From Glandiceps talaboti (taxonomy: Eukaryota > Hemichordata > Enteropneusta > Spengelidae), in NCBI RefSeq assembly GCF_964340395.1, contig NC_135550.1, positions 5,478,101-5,542,100 of the forward strand: 64,000 nucleotides of DNA, given 5' to 3'. Both the position numbers and the translations under genes were made by a program. Shown in pieces: positions 27,301 through 41,400 of this stretch; position 1 is the first letter of the stretch; each line of letters begins with the position of its first letter. Below the pieces are notes generated by a model. It saw only the letters and a list, made by a program, of their open reading frames with translations. It was not told where the DNA came from and did not search any database.

Positions 27301-30300
27301 CCAACAGGGCGTGTCCACCTATGTGGCATGCATCGGCATGGAGTGAGGTGAGCAATATGCACTTTGCAGGGGTGCTGGTATATGGCCAGAATTAGATTTA
27401 GGTATTTGCTTAGAGTCATATTTGTCATCAAATTGTTCAAATAATAGAGAAGATATAAATGATGACAGATGAACAATTTCAAATGTGTAACTGTGGCCAT
27501 GAGTAGAACTGTACAGGTTGATGTGCTGCTGTAATTTTTGAATTATTCACTGTGTGGCATTTTTGTGTCACAAGTATTCAAGTAACGTGTGCCATGGAGT
27601 ACAGTCTCAGACAGTAGTGGTGTGCGTGTTGCTGTAGGAGGATTCGAATAATGACTAACTTTGTCACATTTTTCTGTGACAGTGTTCCAGTAACTGTGGC
27701 AACGGAGTACAGACCAGAACTGTGGTATGTGCTGCAATGATAGGATTTGAATTACAAACCCTGGCTAATGATGAGTGTGATGCTGAAACAAAACCTGAAG
27801 CAAGCAAGTTGTGTGAAAATGACCCCTGCACTGCTATGTGGTTTTCTGGACCCTGGACAAAGGTATATTAACTACTGAACAATTCAGTACTCATTATGTT
27901 GTAATTACTTGTCAGACCTTCTGTTATGCATGATGTATTGTATTTGTAAGTATACCTGTGGTCACCACTAGGGATTTGATTTACCTCTATCATTAGCTGC
28001 AGTTACTAATTAAAGGAAAAAACAAGGTAGATAATGATCAGACAAAAGTAATCACTGAAAGATAATGAAGACCCAAGACTTATTATGCACAACCATTGTT
28101 TTATTGGTTTCTAAGCCCACCCACTCCTATGGACTGAAGTACTATACAGCAATTGAAAGTAATCTCAGAATGGGTATCCCACATAGTGAGTAATTAAAAG
28201 AAAACAAAAATACAGATTGAGCTAAGGTATGCCTTGCAGATAGTCCAAGAAAGAAATCTGAATTTGTTGAAATTTAGGTGTGAGAAACTAATAATAGTCT
28301 AGACCAAATCAAGAGAGATGAGAAAAAGAGTATAAACAAAAATAACAATGCTGCCAACTGCACCACGAAGTTGTGATTGATGGTGTGTGAATTAGCCTGT
28401 GGTGATGTCTGAGTCTGTTGATAAAAATGTACCTGATAAGTCATGGTCCAAAGAGAAACTGTGGACTTACATACCGGTAATTGCATGTCTGTCACAAGCA
28501 GGATCTGCAAATCTCAATGAAATACATGTATTATATAGCTGACTGTTGAATTTGTGAAATAACTCAGTTTAGTGAAATGTGTGTTTTGAGATTATTTCAA
28601 TCTGCCTCTATTGAATATCTGGACATCTTTGTCATAAAAGAGATAGGACTTTAAGAATATACCGTACAGTAGATTTGTTGTTTTACGGTATTTTCTCTTC
28701 TGTGTTGTGTAGATTTTTAGCGAGCCAAGTCAAATTGCCCATTTAGGATAAATACAGCTGAGAATTGACTTATCAAGGCAATGGACAGAAATGACAAGAG
28801 GGCTTGGCACCTTTATTACTGTGTTAAGGGGAACACTACAAGATTAGGTGAACTTACAGTTCAAAATTTAATGTAACTTGAATTCAATATGCAAAATATT
28901 ACTTGAACTTAGTTAGTATTGAGATTCTCAGAAATATTTGAAACCTTAGAAATTGTGTGGCTACTTAGAATTCATCACACTTATGTAGGTCAAATAATTT
29001 AAATGATGTATTCAGAACCTCAGTAATTGTAGATTCTCCTATCTGTTCTGACAGTGTACACAGACATGTGGTGGTGGTCTGCGTTCCAGGGAAGTGATGT
29101 GTTTCCACAATGGTGAAGCATCAGTGTCTGAATGTAACTCTGGTAACCGACCAGTCAGCAGAGAAGGATGCAATTCCCAGGAATGTGAAGAAGGTTTGTT
29201 GACGTTCTATAGATTATTTCGAGGCAGAATATCATTTTAAATGATCAAATGTGTACTCAGAAGTGATTTGATTCAGAGCAGATGACTGACTCAGAGTGGG
29301 ATGTTATTAAGATTTTTTTGATAGATTACTTCAAGGCACAATACAGTATACTAGTCCAATTCCTCATCCTGTATTCAGTCAGTATCAGCTACAGACACCT
29401 GGAGAAAGTATTGTCTTACTTGTAATCGCTGTACTTCCACATTCGTGTAATATTTGTCAATGAGGTTTGCTAGACGAGTACGTCTCAAATATCATGATAG
29501 CTTTAAAACAATCATACATAACAAAGCAATTTTTTTGAGGTGTTCAGCAAATTTAATACTCATCACTGAAGTGAAGTGAATTTTAAAAAGTGAAGTATGG
29601 TAGTTAAGTTTAATATAGGAATGAAAATTGGCAGTAGAAAACTGAAATGTAGTTGTGCACTTAGTCCAGTATTTTACAGTAATTTGTACAGTGACAGTGT
29701 TTTAGAGTGATTACTACAATGGTCACATTTTATTTTATTACTTAGTGGCACATACATTTTGATTTAACTGTAGACAAGTTCTAATTAAGACACACAGATG
29801 ACACTGCGTCATGTTGAAGGTTGTCATTTTTATCAAGTTCAAATTCATTGATAGGCTTTTGCTGTTATCAAGGTTTTCATTGCAACATGCATATAGTTCT
29901 TACATTGTTAGAAGTCAATTTTGAGGGGATGAATGTTGTAACCTTATCAGGTCCTAGTTCTGGTTTTGGTAGTGAGTGTACCAGTTGTTGGCGTAGTGGG
30001 TAAGGAAAGAGAACCAGAGTTGTAGAGTACACTCAAAATACTACATTCATTATTGCTGCAAGAGCAAGACTAAAAGTTACAAGCCAAGGATAATGAGTAA
30101 CCCAACCCATACTTAATATTCATGAACAAGCTCATGAATAGTAATGACATTGCATAGGCAGGGCACATGTTGAATTGTAGTTCTCGCATACCTTTGTCTA
30201 GGATCCCATCTCATTTCATTGTTTTAAATCATTGGAGTGTATATTGAAACTGTGTGAAAACTATTAAAAACACTTATTTACCAGAACAGCTAAAGTTTGA

Positions 30301-32252
30301 ATTGTCTTGAATTGAAGTGTATGTCACAGAGGAAAGGTGTATTATTTGTTTATTAACCTTATTAATTGTTTGTTTTGCACATATAACCTTATTAAAAATA
30401 CTTACTAAATGTTCATGTGACTTTCCAGTAGATAAACCTCAATTGTCAAAACAATAGAAATCACCAATTTTTTCCCAGATTTTTCTTAAAATACACTTAC
30501 TACTACCATATCATTCCTCAATATTTTTTTCCATTCAGCCAGAAAATGCTCATAACCAACGAGTGGTCACTACTCATCTTCAACTCATTGTACATGGTCA
30601 TTTGTATTTTTCTTGGCTGAGTGAAGGAAAAATATAAGGAATGGAATATAATCCAGGCACAAATCTTTCCAATGTAAACATCGTCAGTATAAAATGGTCT
30701 ACATGTTAAATACTGCTTAAAATATTGTCTATAATACCATGCATTGCACTTTTTATAGTGGCACAAAAGTTCAGTTTGTTTCTGCCAAGTACATGTAAGA
30801 AAATATTGTAGAGAATATTGTAAAATTAGTCAAATTATGATGTGAGAGATGCAAAAAGTAAAAGAGTTTGCACATTGTAATGTACATGTCATCACAGTGT
30901 GTGTGTGTGCAGTAACCTGCAGTAAAAAGTTCAAATACTTGCACATCATTAAATGATGTGGAATTCTTTATTTTTCACAAGTACAGTAGTTACTCGTTGT
31001 GCCAAACATCTATTTTCACTAATTCTAAAAATTATACATGCTGAGAATCTCTTGTGGTTTCTCATGGATTTTTCACAATGTGGGAAAAAGGCCAGTTGAA
31101 ACGGAAAACAATTACTGGGTGAAAATAAAGTATTCCATTATGATCTATAATTCTAACTCTGTTTGTTACTAACTTTTGTGTTTTCTGACAGTCCCTGATC
31201 CAGTATTTGTAGAAAATCCAGCTGAACCACTACAAATAGACTGTCGTAACTCTGATTTTGGTTGCTGTGCTGATGGGTTCAGTATCCCAAATGGACCATT
31301 CCAGGAAGGATGTCCCAAAGTTAACTACAGGTAGGAAATTAATAGATATGTTTGGAAAACAACAAAAATGGGAGGCATTAGTGCCAGCAAACTTTACTAA
31401 GATCTTGAAGTCCTCAAAGTCAAAGTGTTCTTAGTTGCAGTTCAGTAGATATACTACATTTTAAGATTCTTTACTAAAATGACACAAGCTGACGTTATAT
31501 TATTTTACTCATTGCAAGTGAAAATACTTACATAAAACCCGGAACCTGTTCTCACATAATGTTAATATCAATGCATAGTTACCCTCTGTGACATTACAAT
31601 TGTCTTCTGGCATTGTTAGAAGAGTTGATTGCATACTAAGGATTTATATTTGTTAAACATTCTGATAAATTACATTTATACGTTATATCTAACCAGGTTT
31701 GAATTCAGCCAATTGCAAGTGATGGTTAAAATCCTGTTTTACCCGACTTGTAGATTTTTGTTTACAAACAAATACTCCTCTGGTAGAAAGACAATTTATT
31801 ATTCTTCCTTAAGTAGAATACTGGGTGTACCTTTTAATTATTCAGCAAAAAATTCCTCCCCAAAATAAAAATGTATAAACTCAGCTTCAACCCCTTTCTC
31901 AACACATGTGACCTGATAATTAGTTTACTGCTGTTTCAATTTATATTTGTGATGATAGTAAGTGCTTTTGTGAAGGACTGTAATTATGTAATCTCTGTAT
32001 GAATTTATCAGTTATTTGACTCAGATTCGTCACCAAAATTATTGTACTAGGTTGGAAATCTATATTTACACTTAGTTCTATTACTGTGATTTATCCTTCT
32101 ATATGATACTGTATTTCCCAAACCTTAACCAAGAATACTGATTGATAGAATACATCAATAATGTAAAATATCTGCATTCTCCTTGAACCATAATCAAATA
32201 TTTTACTATCTTGCTATTGATGTTGTTTATATACCACATTAATATATAGTAC

Positions 32253-32309
<57 letters not shown>

Positions 32310-32333
32310 TGTGAGAGAGAGAGACGATATCGA

Positions 32334-32430
<97 letters not shown>

Positions 32431-34125
32431 GTGAGTGAGTGAGAGAGGGACGATATCGAATTGAGAGATGGTGTACACATCAAACTTGTGAGATTCAGAA
32501 TAACAGATTACCAAGTTATATTTAGCAACTTGAAATTTGTGTCTGTAATTTGTCCTTATTTGTAAGTGAAAATAGCTCTTTAAAAATTGCCAATAAAACA
32601 TTAACGTTACAAAGTACAAGTCAATAGTAACTATGTTTCCTGTCTGTCAGATCCATTGCACTGATTTTCGTATTTTATCTTGCTTCAAATTCAAGAAGTT
32701 CTATTTTATCTAGAAGCCTCTATACAGAGAAAATTGAATGAAAGAGACTAATGCCATTAGTTAACACAATGTGAAACTATTGAAATATCAAATCTAATAG
32801 TAATCTTGCTATGAACTTGGATTTTTTTCCAGAGATTGTGCAGAAAGTAGATATGGCTGTTGTGAGGATGGTGAAACACCAGCAAGTGGACCTGATTATG
32901 AAGGATGTGAGGAACAAAAGAATGTTAATCCTTGTAGTAAGTTACGCTTTGGTTGCTGTGATGATGGAAAGACTCCTGCTCTTGGGCGCAATGGAGCTGG
33001 ATGTCCAGGCAGTAACACTGTGGTGAACTGTCAGGAGACTCTGTATGGCTGCTGTCCCAATGGTATTGACCCAGCTAAAGGCCTTGAATATCATGGATGT
33101 GTCTCAGAAGAAAGTAAACAAGGTAAATGTGATCAGTAAATGGTCATGGGTATCACATATGTATTTGTTTGTGATTACTTTGTGATTACTTTGGCAAACA
33201 TATTATTGACAAATGTAGATATTAATTTATTTAATTTTTTTTTAAAAATTACTTCAGAATTTTTGTTGCGTTAATAAGAGATAGGATTCCACTAAAATGC
33301 TATTTCTAGTATTACACTAAGTGTAGACACAAACTTAAAGTATTGTTGTTGCATGTGATAGATTACACAAGTGGTTGATACCTTGGCATTAGTTTGCTTC
33401 TCAGTAAGTCTGTGTGTACTTTGTATGTGTATTTAGTAAACTGACTTTAGCTGAAAATTGGGTCTCAGTAATGGTATGAATGATACTACTAGTAACAATG
33501 CATTATGTTGACCTGAAAGTGTCTTTATTTGCTTTCATTGTTTCTTATATATGTGGTATCTTCATCTACAGAAATCTGTAGTCTTGCAAGGAAATCAGGA
33601 CCATGTAGAGCTTTTATAACAAAGTGGTATTTTGATCAGAAATATGGACGATGTACAAGATTCTGGTATGGTGGTTGTGAAGGCAATAAGAACAGATTTG
33701 ATACAGAAGATGATTGTATTGCTTCCTGTATGGATGCTGAACCAGATCCCCCACAAGAAGGTCAGAGTTCACTATTCTTAGACTTCAATGTATACTTAAT
33801 GTTGGGGTATCATAAAAACAAAAGATTGTATGTTTTGGCCACAAGGAGTGCTATTTGAGAAAGTGAGTCATGACTGAAGTGTATTGTAGCCTAGTTTCAA
33901 AAGTTGTCATTTCCCAGTAGTACATGTATTTCACTGAAAAGTCGATGGCATTCAGGAGAAAAAAGATTGTATGTTTTAAAAGAATTTCATTCAGAAGTTA
34001 ATGGCATCCATAAAAACAAAAGATTTGATGGTTTTGCCAATGGGAGTGCTGTTTAATCATAGGGTCTATGGTTTAATGCAGAAGTGAGTCATGATACTTG
34101 GTTGGTTGGTTGGTTGGTTGGTTGG

Positions 34126-34188
<63 letters not shown>

Positions 34189-34959
34189 GTTGATTGGTTG
34201 ACTGATAATTGCAATGTTGCAAACATTAATTACATTTCCTTTTACTGATAAATTTTGTAAATTTCCTACAGACATCTGTGACCTGTCATATGAAGTAGGA
34301 CCTTGCAAAGGACAGATACCCAGCTTTTATTTTGATCGTGAAGCTGATGATAATCATGGTGAATGTAGAATGTTTATGTATGGTGGCTGCAGAGGCAACA
34401 AAAACAGATTCCGTGACAAGAGTTCATGTGAACATATATGTGGTACATTCACCAGAGGTATGTAGTTAGGAATTTTGTACTGAATGTTTTATGAGCTGTA
34501 ACATTTGATGAAAATCAAGCCAGTACAGAAAGTACAAAGTCATGATCTAAATATGCCTCTCTTTCTTTTTTCAGACCCTTGTTCACTTCCAAAGGACACT
34601 GGCAATTGTGAAAATTCCCTCCAGAGATTTTACTTCGACCAGCAAACACAGACTTGCAGAGAGTTCATATACACTGGCTGTCTGGGCAACCAGAACAGAT
34701 TCATAGACAAGGCATCATGTGAACTGCAGTGTGATGTTGTGCATGAATCTGACTCCTCTAGGTCAGAATTAGATATTTGCACACAGCCCAAGGTGGTTGG
34801 TCCATGCAGGGCTCAAATTCCCAAGTACTTCTACAACTCTGTTAGCAAACAGTGTGAGCAGTTTGCGTATGGAGGCTGTAATGGAAATGGTAACAGATTT
34901 GATAAGCTGGAAGATTGTGAAAATGCCTGTCAAGGTAGCGTAACTAATCAGTGATTGTC

Positions 34960-35008
<49 letters not shown>

Positions 35009-35373
35009 CCTCATTAAATTGTGTTAGGATCAGCAGAACTAGTGTTGTAGCTCTTTATCAGAGACACCAATGTTGGTTATACTACATGGTATAAGTTATC
35101 ACTTTCACTTTCAGTGAAATATTGTGTAAGAAGGTGTGAAATGCTGGTCATGGTTTCAAGAATTGTACATGTTACTTATTCCTGGTTTAAAAGTCAGAAA
35201 ATACTAGTCATGAGTAGTAAACTCCTGAAATATTGATTTCAAAGTGTGGATTGGGCATGATACAGAAGGAATGTTGTGTCCATAAAACATACATAATACA
35301 GTTACATTGACACATATTTACATATGCACTCATGCTTGTGCATGCACACAGACAAACACAGACACACGCACAT

Positions 35374-35411
<38 letters not shown>

Positions 35412-38400
35412 GTATACAACACACATTGTATACACAGGCTAAATTACATTGTCATGCTGTTTGTTCATTTTCTGTTTTAGCTATGATAAAATGCAAGCAT
35501 GCCACTTTCTATTTTTTTCACTTCATTTGTGTTTATTTTAAATGATATCTTTAACATAATGAACTATATGCTTGCAAGTTTGTCTTTATATTTGCATGTT
35601 GGTTTACTTGAATTGCAGCTGTTTTATCTTGCTCTTTAAATTTTCTTTATAAATAGACCCTTCAATTGCAAACCCTACACCTGCTGATTTCTCAACTCCA
35701 CCACCCACCTCTGCTGAATTTCAACCTAGCAAACCTTCCATTGATGACTTTCCTTCCACATTTGCTGAAACTACAATTGGTAAACCCACTGAGGGTGAAC
35801 CTTCCACATTTGCCGAATCTACATCCTTTAGACCTACAGTAGAGGAACAAATAGTACTTACTGCAGCCCCAAGGATTTTCCGCAAACCCATTATCAGGCC
35901 CATTAGGCCTGTAGTGCAACTAAAGCCAGACACAGTGTGTAAATTGCCAAAGGAATCAGGTCTATGCAAGGCTTTCTTCCGGCGGTGGTACTTTGACATT
36001 GCTCAAGGAGTTTGTAAGAAATTCATCTATGGTGGGTGTGGTGGCAATGCCAATCAGTTCAGAAGGGAAGAAACATGCTTAGCCACCTGTGGACATCTCA
36101 GTGGTAAAGAGTTTATTGAAGGTTAGAAATGTGCTGTGCGGTAAATCTATAAATCATATGTTGCACTAGCACTGGACTAATCAATTCATTGAATGTTTTA
36201 GTGTCGCACTATATATTTCACTTCCCACAGTATTTTTAAGTAAGAATGTCCATATAGCATAGCACCAGTCACCCTACAGAATGTTTTTGAAAGTCAAAAA
36301 AGTTCACATAGTACTGGTACTGCACTATCCACTTCCCAGAATGTTCTGAAAGTCAACAAAGTTCACATAGTACTTCCACTGCACTATCCACTTCCCAGAA
36401 TGTTCTGAAAGTCAACAAAGTTCACATACATGTAGCACTGGCACTGCACTATCCACTTCCCAGAATGTTCTGAAAGTCAACAAAGTTCATATTGCACTAT
36501 CCACTTCCACTGCATTCACTTCCCAGAATGCCCTGAAAGTCAACAAAGTTCACATAGTACTGGCACTGCACTATCCACTTCCCAGAATGTTCTGAAAGTC
36601 AACAAAGTTCACATAGCACTGGCTGCACTATCCACTTCCCAGAATGCCCTGAAAGTCAACAAAGTTCACATAGCACTGGCTGCACTATCCACTTCCCAGA
36701 ATGTTCTGAAAGTCAACAAAGTTCACATACATGTAGCACTGGCACTGCACTATCCACTTCCGAGAATGTTCTGAAAGTCAACAAAGTTCACATAGTACTT
36801 CCACTGCACTATCCACTTCCCAGAATGTTCTGAAAGTCAACAAAGTTCACATAGTACTTCCACTGCACTATCCACTTCCCAGAATGTTCTGAAAGTCAAC
36901 AAAGTTCACATAGTACTTCCACTGCACTATCCACTTCCCAGAATGTTCTGAAAGTCAACAAAGTTCACATACATGTAGCACTGGCACTGCACTATCCACT
37001 TCCCAGAATGTTCTGAAAGTCAACAAAGTTCACATAGTACTGGCACTGCACTATCCACTTCCCAGAATGTTCTGAAAGTCAACAAAGTTCACATAGTACT
37101 TCCACTGCACTATCCACTTCCCAAAATGTTCTGAAAGTCAACAAAGTTCACATAGCACTGGCTGCACTATCCACTTCCCAGAATGTTCTGAAAGTCAACA
37201 AAGTTCACATAGTACTTCCACTGCACTATCCACTTCCCAGAATGTTCTGAAAGTCAACAAAGTTCACATAGTACTGGTACTGCACTATCCACTTCCCAGA
37301 ATGTTCTGAAAGTCAACAATGTTCACATAGTACTAGCACTGCACTTCTCGCTTTCCAGAATGATCAAAAAGTCAATAAAGTCCATATTGTACTGGCATTT
37401 CACTTTTCGTCACTTCACAGAATGTTCTGAAATTCAACAAAGTTCATATTGCACTGGCACCACACTATCCACTTCCACTGCATCCACTTCCCAGAATGTC
37501 CTGAAAGTCAACAAAGTTCTCATAGTACTGGCACTGCACTATCCACTTCCCAGAATGTCCTGAAAGTCAACAAAGTTCTCATAGTACTGGCACTGCACTA
37601 TCCACTTCCACTGCACTATCCACTTCGCAGAATGTCCTGAAATTCAACAAAGTACATTTTGCACTTGCACTGCATTATGCAGTTCCATGTGACTTCCCAA
37701 AAATGTTTTGAAAGTCAAGAATATCCATCCATTTGTATTGTATGTTACTGAAAATCAAGATCAATATTCAATTTCAACGAGCAACTAATAAACCAACCAC
37801 TTTCTGGAATGTTTGAAGTTAGTATTGCACCATCCCTTGCATTTGCAGAATGTGTTTGAATGTCAAGAAAGCTGTGGCAAGCCATCAAATTCAACATTAT
37901 AGCCACTTCACAGACACAGAGTACTTGAAGAAAGTTGATATTGCACCATCACTGCACAAGCCCTTTTATATGCACTGTGTTCAAACACCAACAAATTAAA
38001 TATTGCACCATCACTGCTGTGTTTGGAAGCCAACAAATTCAATATTTCATTCGTATTGCACCACACCACACAACACCAACAACCACTTTCCAGAATGTTT
38101 TTGAAATGCAAGAAAATCATTACTGTGTTGTCTCTGCACCAAGTCTTTCATCCACAAAATGTTTTGTAAAAAAGTTCATTAGTATTTTTGCTAAGGGCTG
38201 GGAACCCTAATAACAGGAAGGGGGGAATCTGGTACCACTGGCATAGTTTCCCATGTATTTTACCATAATATTTGTGGGGAACCCTGGTGAAATGAGAGGG
38301 GGAAGTCAGGTAGATGTAATACCTATTTACCGCCCTTAACAAAAACACTGTTCATGTTACATATTATCTTGCACAAGCCACATCCCAGTGTGTGATTGAA

Positions 38401-41400
38401 AGTCAATGTTACTGTTGCACCAGCACTAGACCAGAATTTATATTTTTAATAATGCTTCCACTAGAGTGCTTTGGAAAGGCAAGAAGTGTCATCAAGGCTC
38501 ACTGTTGACAATTATGCACCAATTATGTACCACTAAAACTATCATTAGCACAGATACTGCACTTCCATGACTTATATTACAGCTCATTCTATCGTGTTTT
38601 GTTTGACCTGAACTCTTAATCTTCTCAATGCATGAATTTACTAATCAATGTTTAGTATACCAAGTAACAATTACTGCTACCATTGCTCATCATGAATTAA
38701 AACTTCTGACATAATCTCTTCAAAGTTGATTTTTGTTTGTTACAGCCAGGCTTGTGAAGAGTGTCACTCTCATTTCTATTCATTCATTGATTTCATCATC
38801 ACAATCTGTATTTTATGTTTTATTCGAATTAACCATTTCTGGGTTTTGTTCAATTTTTGACCAATTGACTAATTCTGAAAACTTTACAAATCAACTAGAC
38901 CAATTCTGTATTGGAGACAATTTTATTGATATGTGTATCATCTTACAATTCTTATGGTTTTTAATTCCATAACTATGTAAAATGCAGTAAATTATCAGGT
39001 TACTGCATCGATAAAGAAACTTGGAAAAAAACAGTTAAACGTAGTTATTATTTTCAATGTTGAAATCAACATAAAACAAGTTGAGTGGCACTACAATAAT
39101 ATTGTAATATGTTTGCTAAAAATGACCTTTTCTGTGCTACTGTGTATTCTACCACATTTTCATTCTTTTCCCCATATTGTTGCTTGTAAATAGAAACCAC
39201 ACTAGCTGAAACAACAGTAGCACAGCTCACAACTGCTGCAAAAATCACCACAGTCATACCCACTACTACCATAACAACAATACCCACCACAGATGTTAGA
39301 ACAACCGAATTCTCAGATGAAACAACTATAGTACCCACAAATGCTAAAACTAGCCAACACACATCAAGTGCTACAACTACCCAACACACATCAAGTGCTA
39401 CAACTACCCAACACACTTCAAGTGCTACAACTAGCCAACACACATCAAGTGCTACAACTACCCAACACATATCAACTGCTGCTACAGCTGCTAAATTCAT
39501 AACCACCGAGCCAACATATACTTACACTTCTGTTCCTGAAACCACCAAATCAGAAGCAATATGCAGCCAGCCATTAGATGCAGGCCCCTGTGAAGGTTTT
39601 ATGGAGAGGTGGTATTTCAATCAAGAACTCGGAAAATGTACTGAGTTCTTTTATGGTGGTTGTGTAGGGAATGCTAATAGGTTCTTGACAATGGAGGACT
39701 GTGAAGAAGTGTGTGGATCTCATGAAGGTTAGGATAAACAATAGTTCTCAATACATCATTATATTGAAATTGAACACACTGGATCTCTTGACACATTACA
39801 AACCATGCAGAATATGAAGGCAGTTAGCATGGTTTCTTTACATAAAATCCCATATTTTTCAGTGATGCATCATACATTACACATTATCTGCAAATATGCA
39901 AACTTTGTACCTTTGATTCATTGCGAGTCTGCTCTATAAAATATTCTTTTTTTCTTAGCTTGTGACAACATTTCTTAAATTGTTAAAAAATTAAATGATA
40001 ATTTGGCAGTATCTTTTTGTGTATATGTGCAATTCCCGGATAATTATGCTTTACACTTGTAACCTTTATTCTTACCGCCAAGTTGACAAATTCCTTTTTT
40101 TTGGTATGCTTAAAATGTGCTTCATTCTTGTACTTGCATAATTTGCATGCTGCTCAAAGTTATATTGTGCTATTTCTTCTTTTCATGCTTGGATAAATGC
40201 AGCTTTCACAAACACTGAAACACTATCTGTGGAGCTCAGAACTTCAGGTTCCTATGAGCTCACAACAACCAAAGAACCTATGAAACACGTTTGCAGCTTG
40301 TCCAGAGATTCAGGACCATGCGACAATTACACTTTACAATGGTATTATGACAAAGAAGTGAGCGTATGTACAGAATTTTACTACGGTGGCTGTGCAGGCA
40401 ATGAGAATAGGTTTGCTACGAAGATACTCTGTGAAGATGCTTGTGAATCTTATACTCCTAAAGAACCTAGCAAAGGTAGTGAAAAAATGGTTGAATTCAG
40501 ATGGACTTTAAAAAATAAAAAAAAATAATGAAATTCAAATTTGAACATATGTTGTGGAATGTCAAGACATATAATAATTACATATTGTTTTGTTAAATAA
40601 CAATATTCCTGATAGAAGCAGTGAGAAGTACACTTTGAAAACATTTATGGCTATAGTCTGTATAACATGTCATGCCAACCCCTGATCAGCCTCTCAACCA
40701 ATTCATTTGGCTGATAAGGTTGCACGATATTACACATCTTGCAGACTTAGTCTAGACTAATACATGACATATATCATGTTATATCCAAACATCAGTTCCA
40801 CTAAAATCTTGCTCTTTTTTACAACAAAAAGCAAACATTCCCGAAGCAGTGTATGTTCTGGAGGTCTTCATAGCAGTTGAATTTAACCAAACTTATTGTT
40901 GAGATTGTTGTGTTTGATATTTGACTAAAGATACTGTTTCCATCAACAATGTATTGTCAGTGGTTACTGCAGAGTGGACGTTGGTCTGTATATATTTTAT
41001 GAGGTACAAATAGGGGTCAAAAACAAATACTTGCGGACCAAGTTGCTTGCAAGATCTAGCATTTTGTAAAGTACTAGATGCGATAACTTGTCCTGCAAAA
41101 TTAATGTCTTTTGGTGTTTTTTTTACCTCTAATAGTTACCTGGTTGTGAAGTATACCACTTTGAAATCATTATTGAAAAAAATGGTTTTGAAAACACTTT
41201 GAATTCCTTCAAGTGTAATTTTGAAGCAGATCCTATCTTATTTCCAGAAATTTGTTTGTATTTCTATGTAAAATTTTAATCTCATAAAATTTAATGTAAT
41301 TCCATGTCCGTTACTCTGTCTTTGGTATATCTTTGGTCTTGTATAATGGGGACAGTTTTTATTTCATTATTATTATCTCTTTTTTTCATGTTAGTTGTCT

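Noticed and set aside
32214-32619. Ser/Leu-repeat ORFs on the minus strand
   Set aside because: These are translations of a (GA)n microsatellite.
39066-39506. Minus-strand ORF of 146 residues, Val-rich
   Set aside because: It is the antisense shadow of the Thr-rich repeat in exon 22.
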